The position numbers were made by a program, and so were the translations under genes. From Limnephilus marmoratus (lineage: Eukaryota; Arthropoda; Insecta; Trichoptera; Limnephilidae): DNA of 64,000 nucleotides. The notes beneath the pieces are model-generated. The model was not told where the DNA came from. It made no database searches and saw only the letters and a list, made by a program, of their open reading frames with translations. This document shows positions 34,386 to 45,890 of this stretch, piece after piece (the first letter of the stretch is position 1; each line of letters opens with the position of its first letter). The stretch spans positions 50,132,831 to 50,196,830 of the forward strand of contig OU862916.1 in NCBI GenBank assembly GCA_917880885.1. The letters run 5' to 3'.

Positions 34386-34528
34386 ACTTTCTGATAATAC
34401 CACGAAGTGAAGTCAAGAATCAAGACATCCCTTCTTCTTCCTTGCTCTCAAGACATCCCTTCTTCAGCGCAAGGAAGAAGAAGGGATGTCTTGATTCTTG
34501 ACTTCACTTCGTCGTATTATCAGAAAGT
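34386..34528. repeat. long near-perfect inverted repeat (59-bp arms)
   Basis: Arms 34386-34444 and 34470-34528 differ at one position, with a 25-bp loop. It lies about 100 bp from the zfh2 splice acceptor at 34288, within the upstream intron. Both arms contain AAGACATCCCTTCTTCTTCC or its complement. A partial third copy of the arm precedes it at 34371-34385. Confidence 0.8.
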
Positions 34529-34619
34529 AGTTACCAGTTCAAGTATGTGTCCAGTTAAATAAGATAAAATGACCGATGATAACAAACTCCCAAAACTTCG
34601 ATCCAAGTCCCCAGGTCTA

Positions 34620-34860
34620 CCTGCGCCTTGTGCCATGGCGGAAGAAAATAATATTATCCCATTAATAATAAAGAATGGTTTTCCGGCCGATTTCGCGACT
34701 TCTTTAGGACATAAACCATAATATCGTGTGACACGTCACGGGATTTATGGCCCGGGGTATAATCCCCTTCCCGTAACTAATTCATACTGAACCGGCGGAA
34801 CACAATGAGGAGACGCCGAAAGCGAAAAGCAAAAACAAGAGGGTCGAACAACTAACAGAA
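34620..34860. promoter_or_regulatory. candidate conserved regulatory island next to zfh2 exon A
   Basis: Non-repetitive, GC-richer sequence about 350 bp upstream of the acceptor. It carries a TGACACGTCAC-type bZIP/bHLH-like site (34729-34739), two Caudal-like TTTATGG cores in opposite orientation (34710-34750), and a near-palindrome GGGGTATAATCCCC (34754-34767) with an Otx/Bicoid-type TAATCCC core. Confidence 0.3.
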
Positions 34861-35510
34861 AGATGCACAATGAAATCAGCAAACTATACAAACTTAAATT
34901 AATCATTTTACTCGATAATGGCGAAGTCTTTACTTAAATGCAGTCGCCATTAGATAGATCATTTGGTAAAGTTTTTTTGTTGAAATTTTTTGTTCGTATT
35001 TTTTTAAAAGGGTTAATCATGTCTCGAGTTAGGGCAGATGATGTTCCCTGTCTCTCTTTGTTTATTGTTTAAAAAGGCATTTTTCAAAATCGTTATTGCG
35101 TAAGATGCAGTTGGCGAGTATAATAATGAGATTGTATTTTTTAGGGGAGATTAGGAATCCATTTTTTGTGCGTTAAAAAAACTACGCCTGGAAAATAAAT
35201 ATTGTATGTTTTTAACAAACTTTTCACTGATCTGAAAAGATGGATTATAAACCACAGAATAACAACTGTTTTCATCACAACATTTATTGTGCATCATAAA
35301 TTGTTATTCAGCTTCGATTGAGAAACAATCATAATTATCAACCAAATTTATGTTTACGCTCATCCTTAGTGTCATTATCGTTTTATATTCACCGGTCGAC
35401 CTGTATAAAATACACAATACGCATGCGTAATAAAACTTTCCAATTTTACAAGCTAGCTTCCGGATTTAATCAGATGTTTTTTATTATTATTGTAAATTAG
35501 AACCTACCTA

Positions 35511-35945
35511 AGGCCCGGTAGTAAGTGTTCAAAAAGAAGAAGAAGGCGATATATGTAAATACGAATGTTAGAGGGAGCTGGCTAATATTAAAAACGATAA
35601 TAATTAAGTGAAAATTGTGAAAATGTATATTAAAACACGACTCGTTTAAAATAGAGCAAAAATCTCGACAGATGCTTAGTTGCATTTAAAGATAAGCTGT
35701 GAATTTTTTCATACCCATAACATGTTAAATAATAAAACCAAATGGAATATAATAATTTTCGGAGTATGCTTTGCGATATTTTCTATCGAGGAAATTACAT
35801 ATAATTACTGTTACGACTCTACAAATGTGTAGTTATTACGTATCTTTAAAAATAACATATATTTTTTTATAAACTTAAAAACTTAGAATGTTCAAGAGAA
35901 ATATGTTTTAAAACGATAGAAATTCAGAATGTAAGGGTATATTAG
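35511..35945 (+). repeat. about 430-bp dispersed repeat, copy 1
   Basis: Starts GGCCCGGTAGTAAGTG, then AAATACGAATGTTAGAGGGA, AAAACACGACTCGTTTAAAA and GAATTTTTTCATACCCATAA, ending near ATTCAGAATGTAAGGG. Four copies occur in the window, all on this strand. No terminal repeats or coding frame recognised. Confidence 0.7.
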
Positions 35946-37742
35946 GTATAGTATGATCCGAAGAAACGTAAATTATATTGTCTTTTTTATAAACTGTTGG
36001 TTGACGAGTATGATGACAAAGTTTTTTTCATAAAATTTGTTTTAGGCTACAGCAAAAATATTTAAATCTTCCTTGTGCTATTTATCCTTCCTAAGATTAT
36101 AATCAGTACTTGAATAAATAAACTCAACCGAAATTAAACTATTTTTATATTATGATGATTATATCGATCATCGTTCTTCACACCCCTACCGATCGTTCAA
36201 AATTTGTCACAAATATGCTACCCAAGTAGCTGGGTACTGGTGTTTTTGGACCCGCATCCATCTTGAGTGGCTGATTATCTTAATTAAAACAGAAATGACG
36301 ATCATAACAGATCGTCATCCGATTGGGAACGGTTTTGTGTCACTCGAAATCCCTAAATTATTATTATTAAGACTCTGAATTAATGTCACAGCCTCGACGA
36401 TGATTTTTTGTTGTTTATTTTTGGTTACCCGGAATGCATGAATAAACATTTTTTTTATCATCAGATGATTTCTTTCTTGTGATTTTTTTCACTGTTTATG
36501 ATTTTTAGGTTAGGTTCCTTCTCTCCGCCAAATGAATGTCTCATTGCAACGGGATTTCCATCGACAACAATAGTTCAACGTGCATTATTCATCATTCTTT
36601 GAATCATTTGTTAATTAGTGGTTGCTTTTCAATGTTTCTTTCCACCAATACATCATTAATGATATTATGTTTTTATGCTTCAATACGAAAATCGCGCCCA
36701 CACATCACCAACACCAAACACGCACACACGTGTATTTTATAATATAAATAAGTGTTGCTATTGTTTGACCAAGTCCCAACCGGTTATTGAATTTTTCCGT
36801 CCAAATAAACCTAACCAGTAGTGGCTGGATCTCGTTAACAAAATGAGCTGACAATTTATAACCACATCATCAAAAAGTATCATTCTTCAAAAGAGTTCAA
36901 TCTGATACGTGCAGTGTTTGTTTTAGTCCTTATATCTAGTCTGCGACACATTTTTTGTGGCAGTCAAAATTTTGGTCATTATTTGTGCAGTGGACTATAA
37001 CCGAGACTGCGGACAGAAGTGTTTCATTATGTTGACTTCACACATCTTCATATTATTCGGTTAGTACACGTTTGGAAGGTGATAAATCAACGTTATTTGG
37101 AGAATATCTGTTGATAACCTACCAATATGATACCAACGAACTCAACAATTGTTAATATCCAGAATGACTGGATCAAAGCTAAAAAATCGTGTTATATGTT
37201 ACTACTGCAATAATTTCAAGACATTTCAGTGATTTTTTAATGATTTACTATTCGTCAATCAGTTCTTCACTTATGCTTGATGACTGGCTCACCGCTGACT
37301 TTATAGCCGCGGGAGAGATGGTCTAACATTCAGTCCAATACAAAAAAAATTCTCGTTTCACGCTCCACTTGACGCGGGCCTAGCAATAAAAACCATTTTT
37401 AATAATAACTTAAATAATAATAACGATTTTAATAACAACGCTAACAACGATGGCGATGTCGGGAGAAAACAAATTATGTTTATTACTTAATGTGCCTTAA
37501 ACACTTTTTCTGCGGCACGTAGAAAATGCATTAAAGAAACACAGGCGTTTTCGAAATCGCAGTTATGTTTTATTTTCATACAATTGATACCGAATACGCA
37601 AGATTGGAATCTACGGTAAAAAAGACAATTCACCAACATAAATTCTGTTTACGTAGGTAGGTACCTATCTGCACAAGAATTTATGGTATTGTGGAATGAT
37701 GTGCTGGGATCGACACAATTTGGTCAAGTTAGTCAAGTATGC

Positions 37743-38158
37743 AATTTGGGAGAACCATTTATTGGATAACATGACATAGGTCACCCCAAGTGGTTTACTA
37801 CGCTTGGTGACTTAGCAGGATTGCCAGGGATCACTGGGTGACGTTTGTCTAGGTCTTAGTGGCGAATGCGTTTGCCCACCAGCTGCTGGCCGGATCTGGA
37901 GAGACTGGTTGAGGGAGCCTAACTTAGACCTCTCCAGCCAGACTCTCTCGACCATCGCCTTGCAGTGGGAAGGGATGGATTCATACAACCCTCACTGTCC
38001 TGACACATTGACCCACAGACTCCAACCCAACCTTTTTCCTTCCCAGAAATTCATCTCTTTCCTTTCCCTAAAAAGATCCTTTCACACAGCTTCCACAAAG
38101 ATGACACAGGCCCCGAGGGAATTATTTCACCTCAAGGCCTCCTGTGTGGAGCTATTTT
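37743..38158 (+). repeat. SINE-like family copy (LINE-tailed)
   Basis: About 415 bp matching 57703-58114 along its length: AACCATTTATTGGATAA, CAAGTGGTT, TCTAGGTCTTAG, TTTGCCCACC, TCGACCATCGCCTTGCA, then the 3' module with CCTTTCCCTAAAAAGATCC and the hairpin, ending CTCCTGTGTGGAGCTA. Confidence 0.7.
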
Positions 38159-39099
38159 TTTTTTCAATTATTTCTGGCTTTCACCCTTCAAGGGTGTTCT
38201 AGGCCATCATTAAAATTAAACAGAAAGGAAAGGTGAATTTATATATTAATTTTATTTAAATGAGCAAACTTATGAATTGCATGGAAGATTGGAGTAGAGT
38301 TCAGACTTAGAAGAGATGAGATGTTGAATGAAGTGAAACTATTTAAAAGCATCAAAATTTAAGCAAGTCTGCTAAGTATGTTAAACAGACTAATTTCTAT
38401 CTTATTTGTGTTCAAAATGATCTGCATTTACAGTTTCATTAAAAATATAAATATGCTTTGCAGTTTTCTATTGATTTTGATTTATTTTTCATCTTCCTTT
38501 TATCGTTCATTCAATTTTGATCAACTGGTTTTGATCAATTGTTTGTTTATTAGCAAACGTTCATCCGTAGTGTATTTTATACCGTTGAATGCTTTGTCCG
38601 AATGTCGACATTAATTTATACGTTTCCTATCAATTCCGTAAGGTGGGTACCTATCTAGATGTAAATTTCATTGCGTCACAGTTGTTTAGATCCGTATCAA
38701 CAAAATAAATCGTTTGTGTAAGAGCATTGTACGCAGGTAATTCATTTTGTAATAGCGTATATACTGAATATACATTTATATAAGTATAGTATCATCTATC
38801 GGTTTGTTAAGTGATAAAAGATTTCGTTAGCGACCCCCCCGGCTGCTAAGATAAGCATGTCAATCTTCACATTAGATTGATTTTGTGGGTAGGTACTTAA
38901 TTGTATCAGTGATATTAACCGGTTAGATTAAATTACTAAAATAAATGGCAGCGATAATGTCTTTGCACACATTAAGATTATTTTAATATTGAGTTTATTA
39001 AAACTACGCTTATTTAATGAACCAATTTAAATGTTCCCAAATATAGTTTAATATGCTTACGATAAGTTATTATACGGATAATTTTTATGTTAGTTCCGT

Positions 39100-39500
39100 C
39101 TCATGACGTCTACGGGGATGCTGTGTGGAAGGTATTTTTAAGGAAAGTAAGAAGAGGATGTTTTGGGAAGGAAAAAGGCACAAGGGATGGATAGGAATCG
39201 TAGGAATCATAAGGACGTATGAATCCATCCCTTCCATTGCGGTCCAAGACGATTCGCGATGGGTCGAGAGTGTCCAGCTGGTCATAGAGACTGGTTAGGT
39301 CTCCCTCAACCAGTCTCTATGACCCACAGAAGGTGGGCAGACACATCCATCGCCAAGACTTAGATAAACCTCACCCCATGAAACCGGAACCCCTGCTAAG
39401 TTACCAAACGTGGCGATCCACTTGAGATGATGACAGAGGTGTTGGTTATCCAATAAAAGGTTTCCGGGGCGGCAATACTCATCCCCAAACGAAAAGGGGT
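39100..39500 (-). repeat. SINE-like family copy (LINE-tailed)
   Basis: Minus-strand copy: 3' end with GGATGCTGTGTGGAAGG near 39117, the central segment TTGGACCGCAATGGAAGGG, and the 5' end near 39500 with the AACCTTTTATTGGATAACC-like segment. The terminal 3' hairpin is truncated. Confidence 0.6.
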
Positions 39501-41390
39501 GACATATGACGGAGGTGTTGGTTTTCCGCCTAACAAAATGTTTAATTAAAATCAATGAAATTATAAAAGTGGCTGATTTAATTATTTTTCCGAAAAATCG
39601 ATTCATTTGCATGAAATTATATACGGGTAGTATAGAAATGATCTGAGCTTTCTAGACCGTTGTTGAATTTATGATATTTATCTGGTCCGATCTGCTTACG
39701 CATTGTATCTCACGTCGAATCAAGCACATGTCGACGTGTTCACATGGATCACAGATCACAGGAAGTAAACTGTTACACCTACGTGTTTCATTCATAGTCG
39801 ACTGAGGTATGTACAATGTACATATTACATTGGTATTCGTATGAGTACGTTAATTTATTTAGTGCGTCTGCATGCGTGTAAGCAGGTAGATGAAACACAA
39901 ACACATTATTATATGAAATTTAGGTATTAATGAGTTTGAGCAAAATTTGTATATTGATTATGACTTGATTTAGAGACAGGGAACAATGGCAGGTACCAAT
40001 TACTTTAAATATTTTTGATTGAAGGAGAAAGATTTAGAAAACTTGGCTTTTTTATGGGGAAGATTACGTCCTTTAAAGAGTAAAAAATGTTAACTAATCT
40101 GTTACCATTAAGTTTTAACAGTTTGTAATCAGTTAGGTTAGCAAAAGCTCTGTATATTCTTATACTATTCTTATATTCTCTTTTGTTTATTTGAGCACCT
40201 ATATATTCATATATTTTTATGCTGACTGTAGTCAACTAATTATCTCTATTCGTTGCAGTCATTGCCCATTGGTTCGATTGGTTTTGTCGGTATTTTTAAT
40301 CTGTTCACAATTTAAACACAGAAACAATCTGTGACACACAATCAAAGGTGTGCTGATTGCTTCGCTTTATAAAATAATATATGCAGTAACACTCATCGCG
40401 AATTTTTTGTCAGGGCCAGGGCCTTTAGGCGAAAAATGACCGCTCTGCCCCTTCGTTTTAACCGATCTTAAGGCTCATTTTAGGTTGCAGACACTTGTAG
40501 TCAGTGAAGTTGCTCATTATTATTAATCATTCATTATATCAATTTCGAACAATATTTGTTGATAATTAAGTAAACATAAAATAAAACGATATGATGATGT
40601 CTTTAATAAAAAGGCATGTTTACAATTAAGAAAAATTGAATAAGCAATTTAGAAAATATATACAAAAATAATGTGAATAAGGTAGTTATGGATTTTGACT
40701 TCACACTTGAAGCTGGTCTCGATTCTCAATTTTTGCAAGCGATTCACATGTCCAAACATTTATCTATTGTTAAACAAGCATTCGATACTAAATCTGTACT
40801 TTAAGACATTATTTTTTTCTCTTCGCTTATTCTTTTTTTTATGAGTTCAAAATTGTAGTTATTAACTAAAGCTTCTACGAGGAATTTAATCGTAACACTT
40901 GTTTCATTCAATAAATAATATGTTTATATAATTTATCAATGTAATATGAAATTATGATATGAACTAAATTTGTCAATTTGACTGGCCTAAAACAGGATCC
41001 ATTCCTAGTTGGCTAGTCAAAGTTTCCACATATGTTTCATTGTATAATTTTATGCGAAATAAATATTATTATTATTATTAGTTAAGTTTTTCTAACCACA
41101 TTTTTTTTATTTCCGGAGCCAGTGGCGTCACCAATAACGTATTTTCATTGTTTATTTAACATTTTTTATAATGATTTTTTTTCTTTACATGTTTGTTTCT
41201 GTTGGCGTTATCGACGTCACACCCTCCAACGTTGGTGACAACTGTCTTACGTCTACAACTGTCTTGTCTTAGAGTCTACGGTGTCAAAATGACGATGTAG
41301 CTAGTTGAAACAGTTTCGTAATGTGTCTTTTAAGATTGTTTTTAAAAACGACAATTATGAATGAAAATTAAATATTTTTAGTACGTTTTA

Positions 41391-41540
41391 GGTTGTGTAA
41401 CTAAAGGGCATGGGTGGTAGAAGAGATGGATAAGATGAAGGTTGGAAAGTATCTGGCTATTTAGATCTGGCCAAAGAACGCTGCTAAAACTAGACTAAAT
41501 TGGAATTGACGTTGAACTGTTGGTCGATAGGTCAAGGTGG
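41391..41540 (-). repeat. SINE body fragment, same family as 3070-3500
   Basis: Contains GGTTGGAAAGTATCTGGCTATTTAGATCTGG-like sequence matching the bodies at 3215-3260 and 56295-56330. It is diverged, with no tRNA head visible. Confidence 0.5.
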
Positions 41541-41559
41541 TTGATATGTCAAAAAAAAC

Positions 41560-41990
41560 GGAGGCGTCTACTAATATCTACAGGAATTCCAAAAACTGAA
41601 AAAATCGAACTAATATCTATGAGAACCAAAGTGTTGACGAATATCTACAGCTCAAACTGTTGACTAATATCTACGAGAACCAAAGTGTTGACGAATATCT
41701 ACAGCACTGGCAGAGGTTGGATTTGCAATTATGTATAGCATATTGGAATAACGTAATATTGCGTATGCAGTTTAAAAAACTTAATTTATGTAAGTATGTA
41801 TGTAAAAATCCCTATTATCGGACTATTGGACACATTTAGCTGATTAGTCCAACCTACGCTCTGTGTATATTAGTTCAACCTACGCTCTGTAGATATTAGT
41901 CAACACTCTGAAGTTCGTAGATATTAGTTCAACATAGGAGCTGTAGATATTCGTCCGACATACAGACTGTAGATATTAGTATCTGGAGTC
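41560..41990 (-). mobile_element. nonautonomous TIR element with subterminal arrays, copy 2
   Basis: 431 bp in the opposite orientation to copies 1 and 3. Target duplication aaaaaaac at 41552-41559 and 41991-41998. The same internal TAATATCTACAG arrays are present, and the central part CCTATTATCGGACTATTGGA matches the other copies. Confidence 0.85.
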
Positions 41991-42199
41991 AAAAAAACTA
42001 TGTTCTAATCTTGCAGTGCCAATAGACACATTTCGATCAAGTTATGCCTAGTGAAATGTTATAACAGTGTGTAGATTTTTTAAACAGTGGTGTATTTTTT
42101 TGTTTAAATTCATGTTATGTTTCAGTGCATCTGCCTATAGATTGAACTCGGAAAAAAGTTCTCACAATCGCGATCATTTGTTTCGTGTGATTAGCTACA

Positions 42200-42340
42200 T
42201 CCGAAAAAATTGTCATCGACTGAAAGGGCGTGACGTCACACACCGGCGTGGAACAATAAATTGGCCATCGACAATGAGCCCGGCATCGACGATAATAGAC
42301 AATACTCCTCATTGATTGGTTGACAATGATGCCCACAGAC
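42200..42340. promoter_or_regulatory. candidate regulatory island with CRE
   Basis: A perfect CRE (TGACGTCA, 42231-42238) and several Sox-type ACAAT cores (42249-42330) in a non-repetitive stretch between two inverted copies of the TIR element. Confidence 0.3.
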
Positions 42341-42764
42341 ATTGTGCCATTTTAATTTAATTCCGTGTGTTTGACGATCGTGCGTTGATAATCAGTTGAT
42401 TACAAAAAACGTCCGATGACGCAAATGAGAATTGATTGACTTTTTATATTTCGAATTTTCAATGTCGTTAATTATTATTCTGTTTTTAAATGAGACTGTT
42501 GTTGCTACTAGCTTATGTATATGTAGTAATTATGTAAACCAATTTATATAAAAACAATAGGTAAGAACCTTTTTATTAACCATAGATGATACATCATCTT
42601 TTTATAGAGTAAGGCCGACAATAGAATTGTCAAAAACTATTCAGCATGTATTGTTAAAAATCGTTTAAGTTATGTATAAAGTAACTACGATGCAACCAGA
42701 CGACTTATATCGATGACTTTTCACTACTATTGACAAATATACATTATTAAGTACCAAGATAGGT

Positions 42765-43190
42765 GACTCCAGATACTAATATCTACAGCCTGTATGTCGG
42801 ACGAATATCTACAGCTCATATGTTGAACCAATATCTACGAACTTCAGAGTGTTGACTAATATCTACAGAGCGTAGGTTGAACTAATATCAGCGTAGGTTG
42901 GACTAATCAGCTAAATGTGTCCAATAGTCCGATATTAGGGATTTTTACATACATACATACATAAATTAAGTTTTTTAAACTGCATATGAAATATTACGTT
43001 ATTCCAATATGCTATACATAATTGCAAATCCAACCTCTGCCAGTGCTGTAGATATTCGTCAACACTTTAGTGCTCATAGATATTAATCAACAGTTTGAGC
43101 TGTAGATATTCGTCAACACTTTGATTCTCATAGATATTAGTTCGATTTTTTCAGTTTTTGGAATTCCTGTAGATATTAGTAGACGCCTCC
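42765..43190 (+). mobile_element. nonautonomous TIR element with subterminal arrays, copy 3
   Basis: 426 bp with target duplication agataggt at 42757-42764 and 43191-43198. Nearly identical to copy 2, 775 bp away and inverted to it. Each copy has its own target duplication, so they are separate insertions. Confidence 0.85.
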
Positions 43191-44689
43191 AGATAGGTAT
43201 GTATTTTGATTCCTACTTGTCTGGAAAACCATTTACTGTGGAGATGGATTGTATTTGATAGGCAATAGTACCTACTTACACCAATGAATATATAAATAGA
43301 AAAAGTGTGTTGTAAACGTGTCTGCGTGCCCGAATTGACCTTACTTTTTATTACTTCTCATGAAATTGATCTAACATTTTCAAAATACCGAAATTCTTCT
43401 TGGAGCAGAAAAACAATTTTAATAACCTCTCTAGGACTTAGGAATCGAAAGGTTTTATATATTGTAAAGATGCGTACCACTTCTAAAGACTAACCCTTCA
43501 TTTTTACTTTGACAGATAAGGGTCCTTTAGTTAAAAATTGCAATAATTTAAAGTAGATATGTCCCCATATCATTTAAAAGATTCGTTGAAAAAAGCACGA
43601 AACATTGAAGTCACCACGAATAATTATTATCCATGAATCGTCTCATACATTAATATGATGTAAGTAGGCTTGTTATTTGCTTCGATAATCTAATGATTTG
43701 ATCGATTGATGAAACGGAACATTTGGTGAGGTATTACAAAGCACTCTTTATGAAAATGTGGTTTCATCGGAAGATAATTTTTTTATTTGGTTTCCTTAAG
43801 AAAGTATTTATTTAAACACCTGGAAGTAATAATGTCTTTATTTATTCAGTGTTTGAATGTTACAGGGCACGCCTAAGTTTATAACTAACCCGTTGTATAC
43901 ATTTATCACTAATCTAATGCTTAAATTATATACGCAGATATAACAGAAACATATCAACTTTTTCACGTGTAATTAGGACCTTGCTAATATGTAGTTTTGT
44001 TTCTCTCTATAATGGAAGCACTACTGAATATAAGTAATATCCGATATTGTACCCGACGTAAGTTTAAGTCAAAAATGTATTTGTTATAAGTGTGCCTTAT
44101 TTCATTTTTTTATTTTTAATGTAGGTTATCGGCATAAAAATCGGTTGGCTAACGGAGTACAGAGGTCACGAAAGCGCCAAAGTGTTTTTTGAAAATTTAT
44201 TTCGTGAATAATTTAATAAGAAAAAAAAGTTAATCAAGGGAAACTGTGGCAGCTAATTTTAACCATTAAATCGTATATTTAAAAAGTTCTTTCTTATATG
44301 CTTCCATATACTTATAATGACAAAATACATTTTTTAGTAGTTTACATTTAATTTTTTTTATAAAGTAATTAACAATTTTATTTTAATTCTACTTAATGAA
44401 AACGGTAGGTAAAGCTTCAATTTATCCATAATAAATATTTTGTTATTTTATTCATAACGCAAACTAATTCGTAGTATAGATTGAACAAAAATAATTATTT
44501 AGCATTAATCTTCGTTTTAATTTGATTAAACATCGGAATTCTTTCTCTTACAAACAATCACTTTAATTGACCAGGAAAGACTGAAAGTGGCAACAAGCCA
44601 AAATTTAAAAAAGGGGATGACGGTTAAATATTGTTTCAATGTATCATAATGAGTAATGAGTCTATAGAAATCACAGTTGGGAGAGGCAA

Positions 44690-44830
44690 CTCCAGAAACG
44701 GTGTGAGGAGAGGATGGGTCTACCATGGACGGAGGCCGAACAATCAGCACGTATGGAGGAGCCTTGTCGATGCAATGGGTCCCCGACCTGAATAGGACAC
44801 GGGGAAGAAAAAGATGATGATGATGAGTAT
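44690..44830 (+). pseudogene. short non-LTR retrotransposon 3'-end remnant
   Basis: The plus-strand frame HVWRSLVDAMGPRPE is followed by a stop at about 44791, then a GATGATGATGAT tail. This has the same design as the end of the 52.4 kb element. Only the last few dozen codons remain and a frameshift lies just upstream. Confidence 0.45.
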
Positions 44831-45618
44831 AGAAATCCTTATGTTATAATAGTCTTAAGTTATAATAGATGCTTTCTGGTAAATAAATACTCTTTCAGGA
44901 AAAAGTTAACTTTACCAGATAAAGTTATAAGGTGAGGTAAAAATCTACTCTATGTCTACAAAAAATACCAACCAAAAGCATGCAGATATGCGTACATTAT
45001 AAAGATAGAATTTATTTATTAAATGATTAAAAAAGTTAAATGATTCAAAGATCTCTTCACAGACAATCACAGATTCCTGATAACGCCACCTATCCATTAC
45101 AATTAAAAGCGTATGATTTAAATTCGTAGATTAACCCAAAAGAAAAACTTGACCGTATCTCAAACACTCGACGATTTGTCTTCCATAGATTTATATCCAA
45201 GTCCCTTGACGTCCTCTACAATCTACATAATTAATTGTATGTATTACACTTAGAGATTAAATCCATTTCGAGTGATATAGGTAGGACCTACGATATGATA
45301 TTGTGTTAGTTTGTTCAGATGTTTTTAGGTAAACACTAATGTGAGTGGATCGTTGTTGTATTTTATAATGTTTATTTTACTTGATAGTGTTACGATTAAC
45401 ACATTTTGTGGAATGATAAATAATTATCAATGTGTTATTTTTAAATAGGCTAAATATGTTTTTTCGTTGAAGAAATTCCACAGAAATGAAAACTATTGTA
45501 AATATGTTTAGGGAAAATATTTAATTGATATGAAACTTTGCTTCAAATTACGAGTAATTACGAAGATACCTACTTTTACTGTGTTTAGTGACCCGTTGAT
45601 CTTAATGAAGTCTTATTT

Positions 45619-45890
45619 AAGGCTCAAAACGAAGAAGATGGTGGTTTGGTAGGGAGATAAGTAAGTACGAATATTAGAGGGAGCGCGCTATTATTAAAAA
45701 CGATAATATTTAAGGGAAAATTGTGAAAATGTTTAACAAAACACGACTCGTTTAAGACAGAGCAGAAATCTTTCGACAAATGCTTTAATTAGCGTTTAAG
45801 AAAACATTGTGAATTTTTTCATTGTGATTGTAATTAAATAACAGAACAAAATGTGTTTTTATTACTTTTCGAAGTGTACTTTGTGTTTTT
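45619..45890 (+). repeat. about 430-bp dispersed repeat, copy 2 (truncated)
   Basis: Matches the first two thirds of the family: AGTACGAATATTAGAGGGAG, AAAACACGACTCGTTTAAG, TGTGAATTTTTTCATTG. It then diverges. Confidence 0.6.

Noticed and set aside
42765..43190. CRISPR-like array because of the regularly spaced TAATATCTACAG motif
   Set aside because: Motifs are short, degenerate and mirror-oriented at both ends of an element with target duplications, in a eukaryotic genome; they are transposon subterminal repeats.
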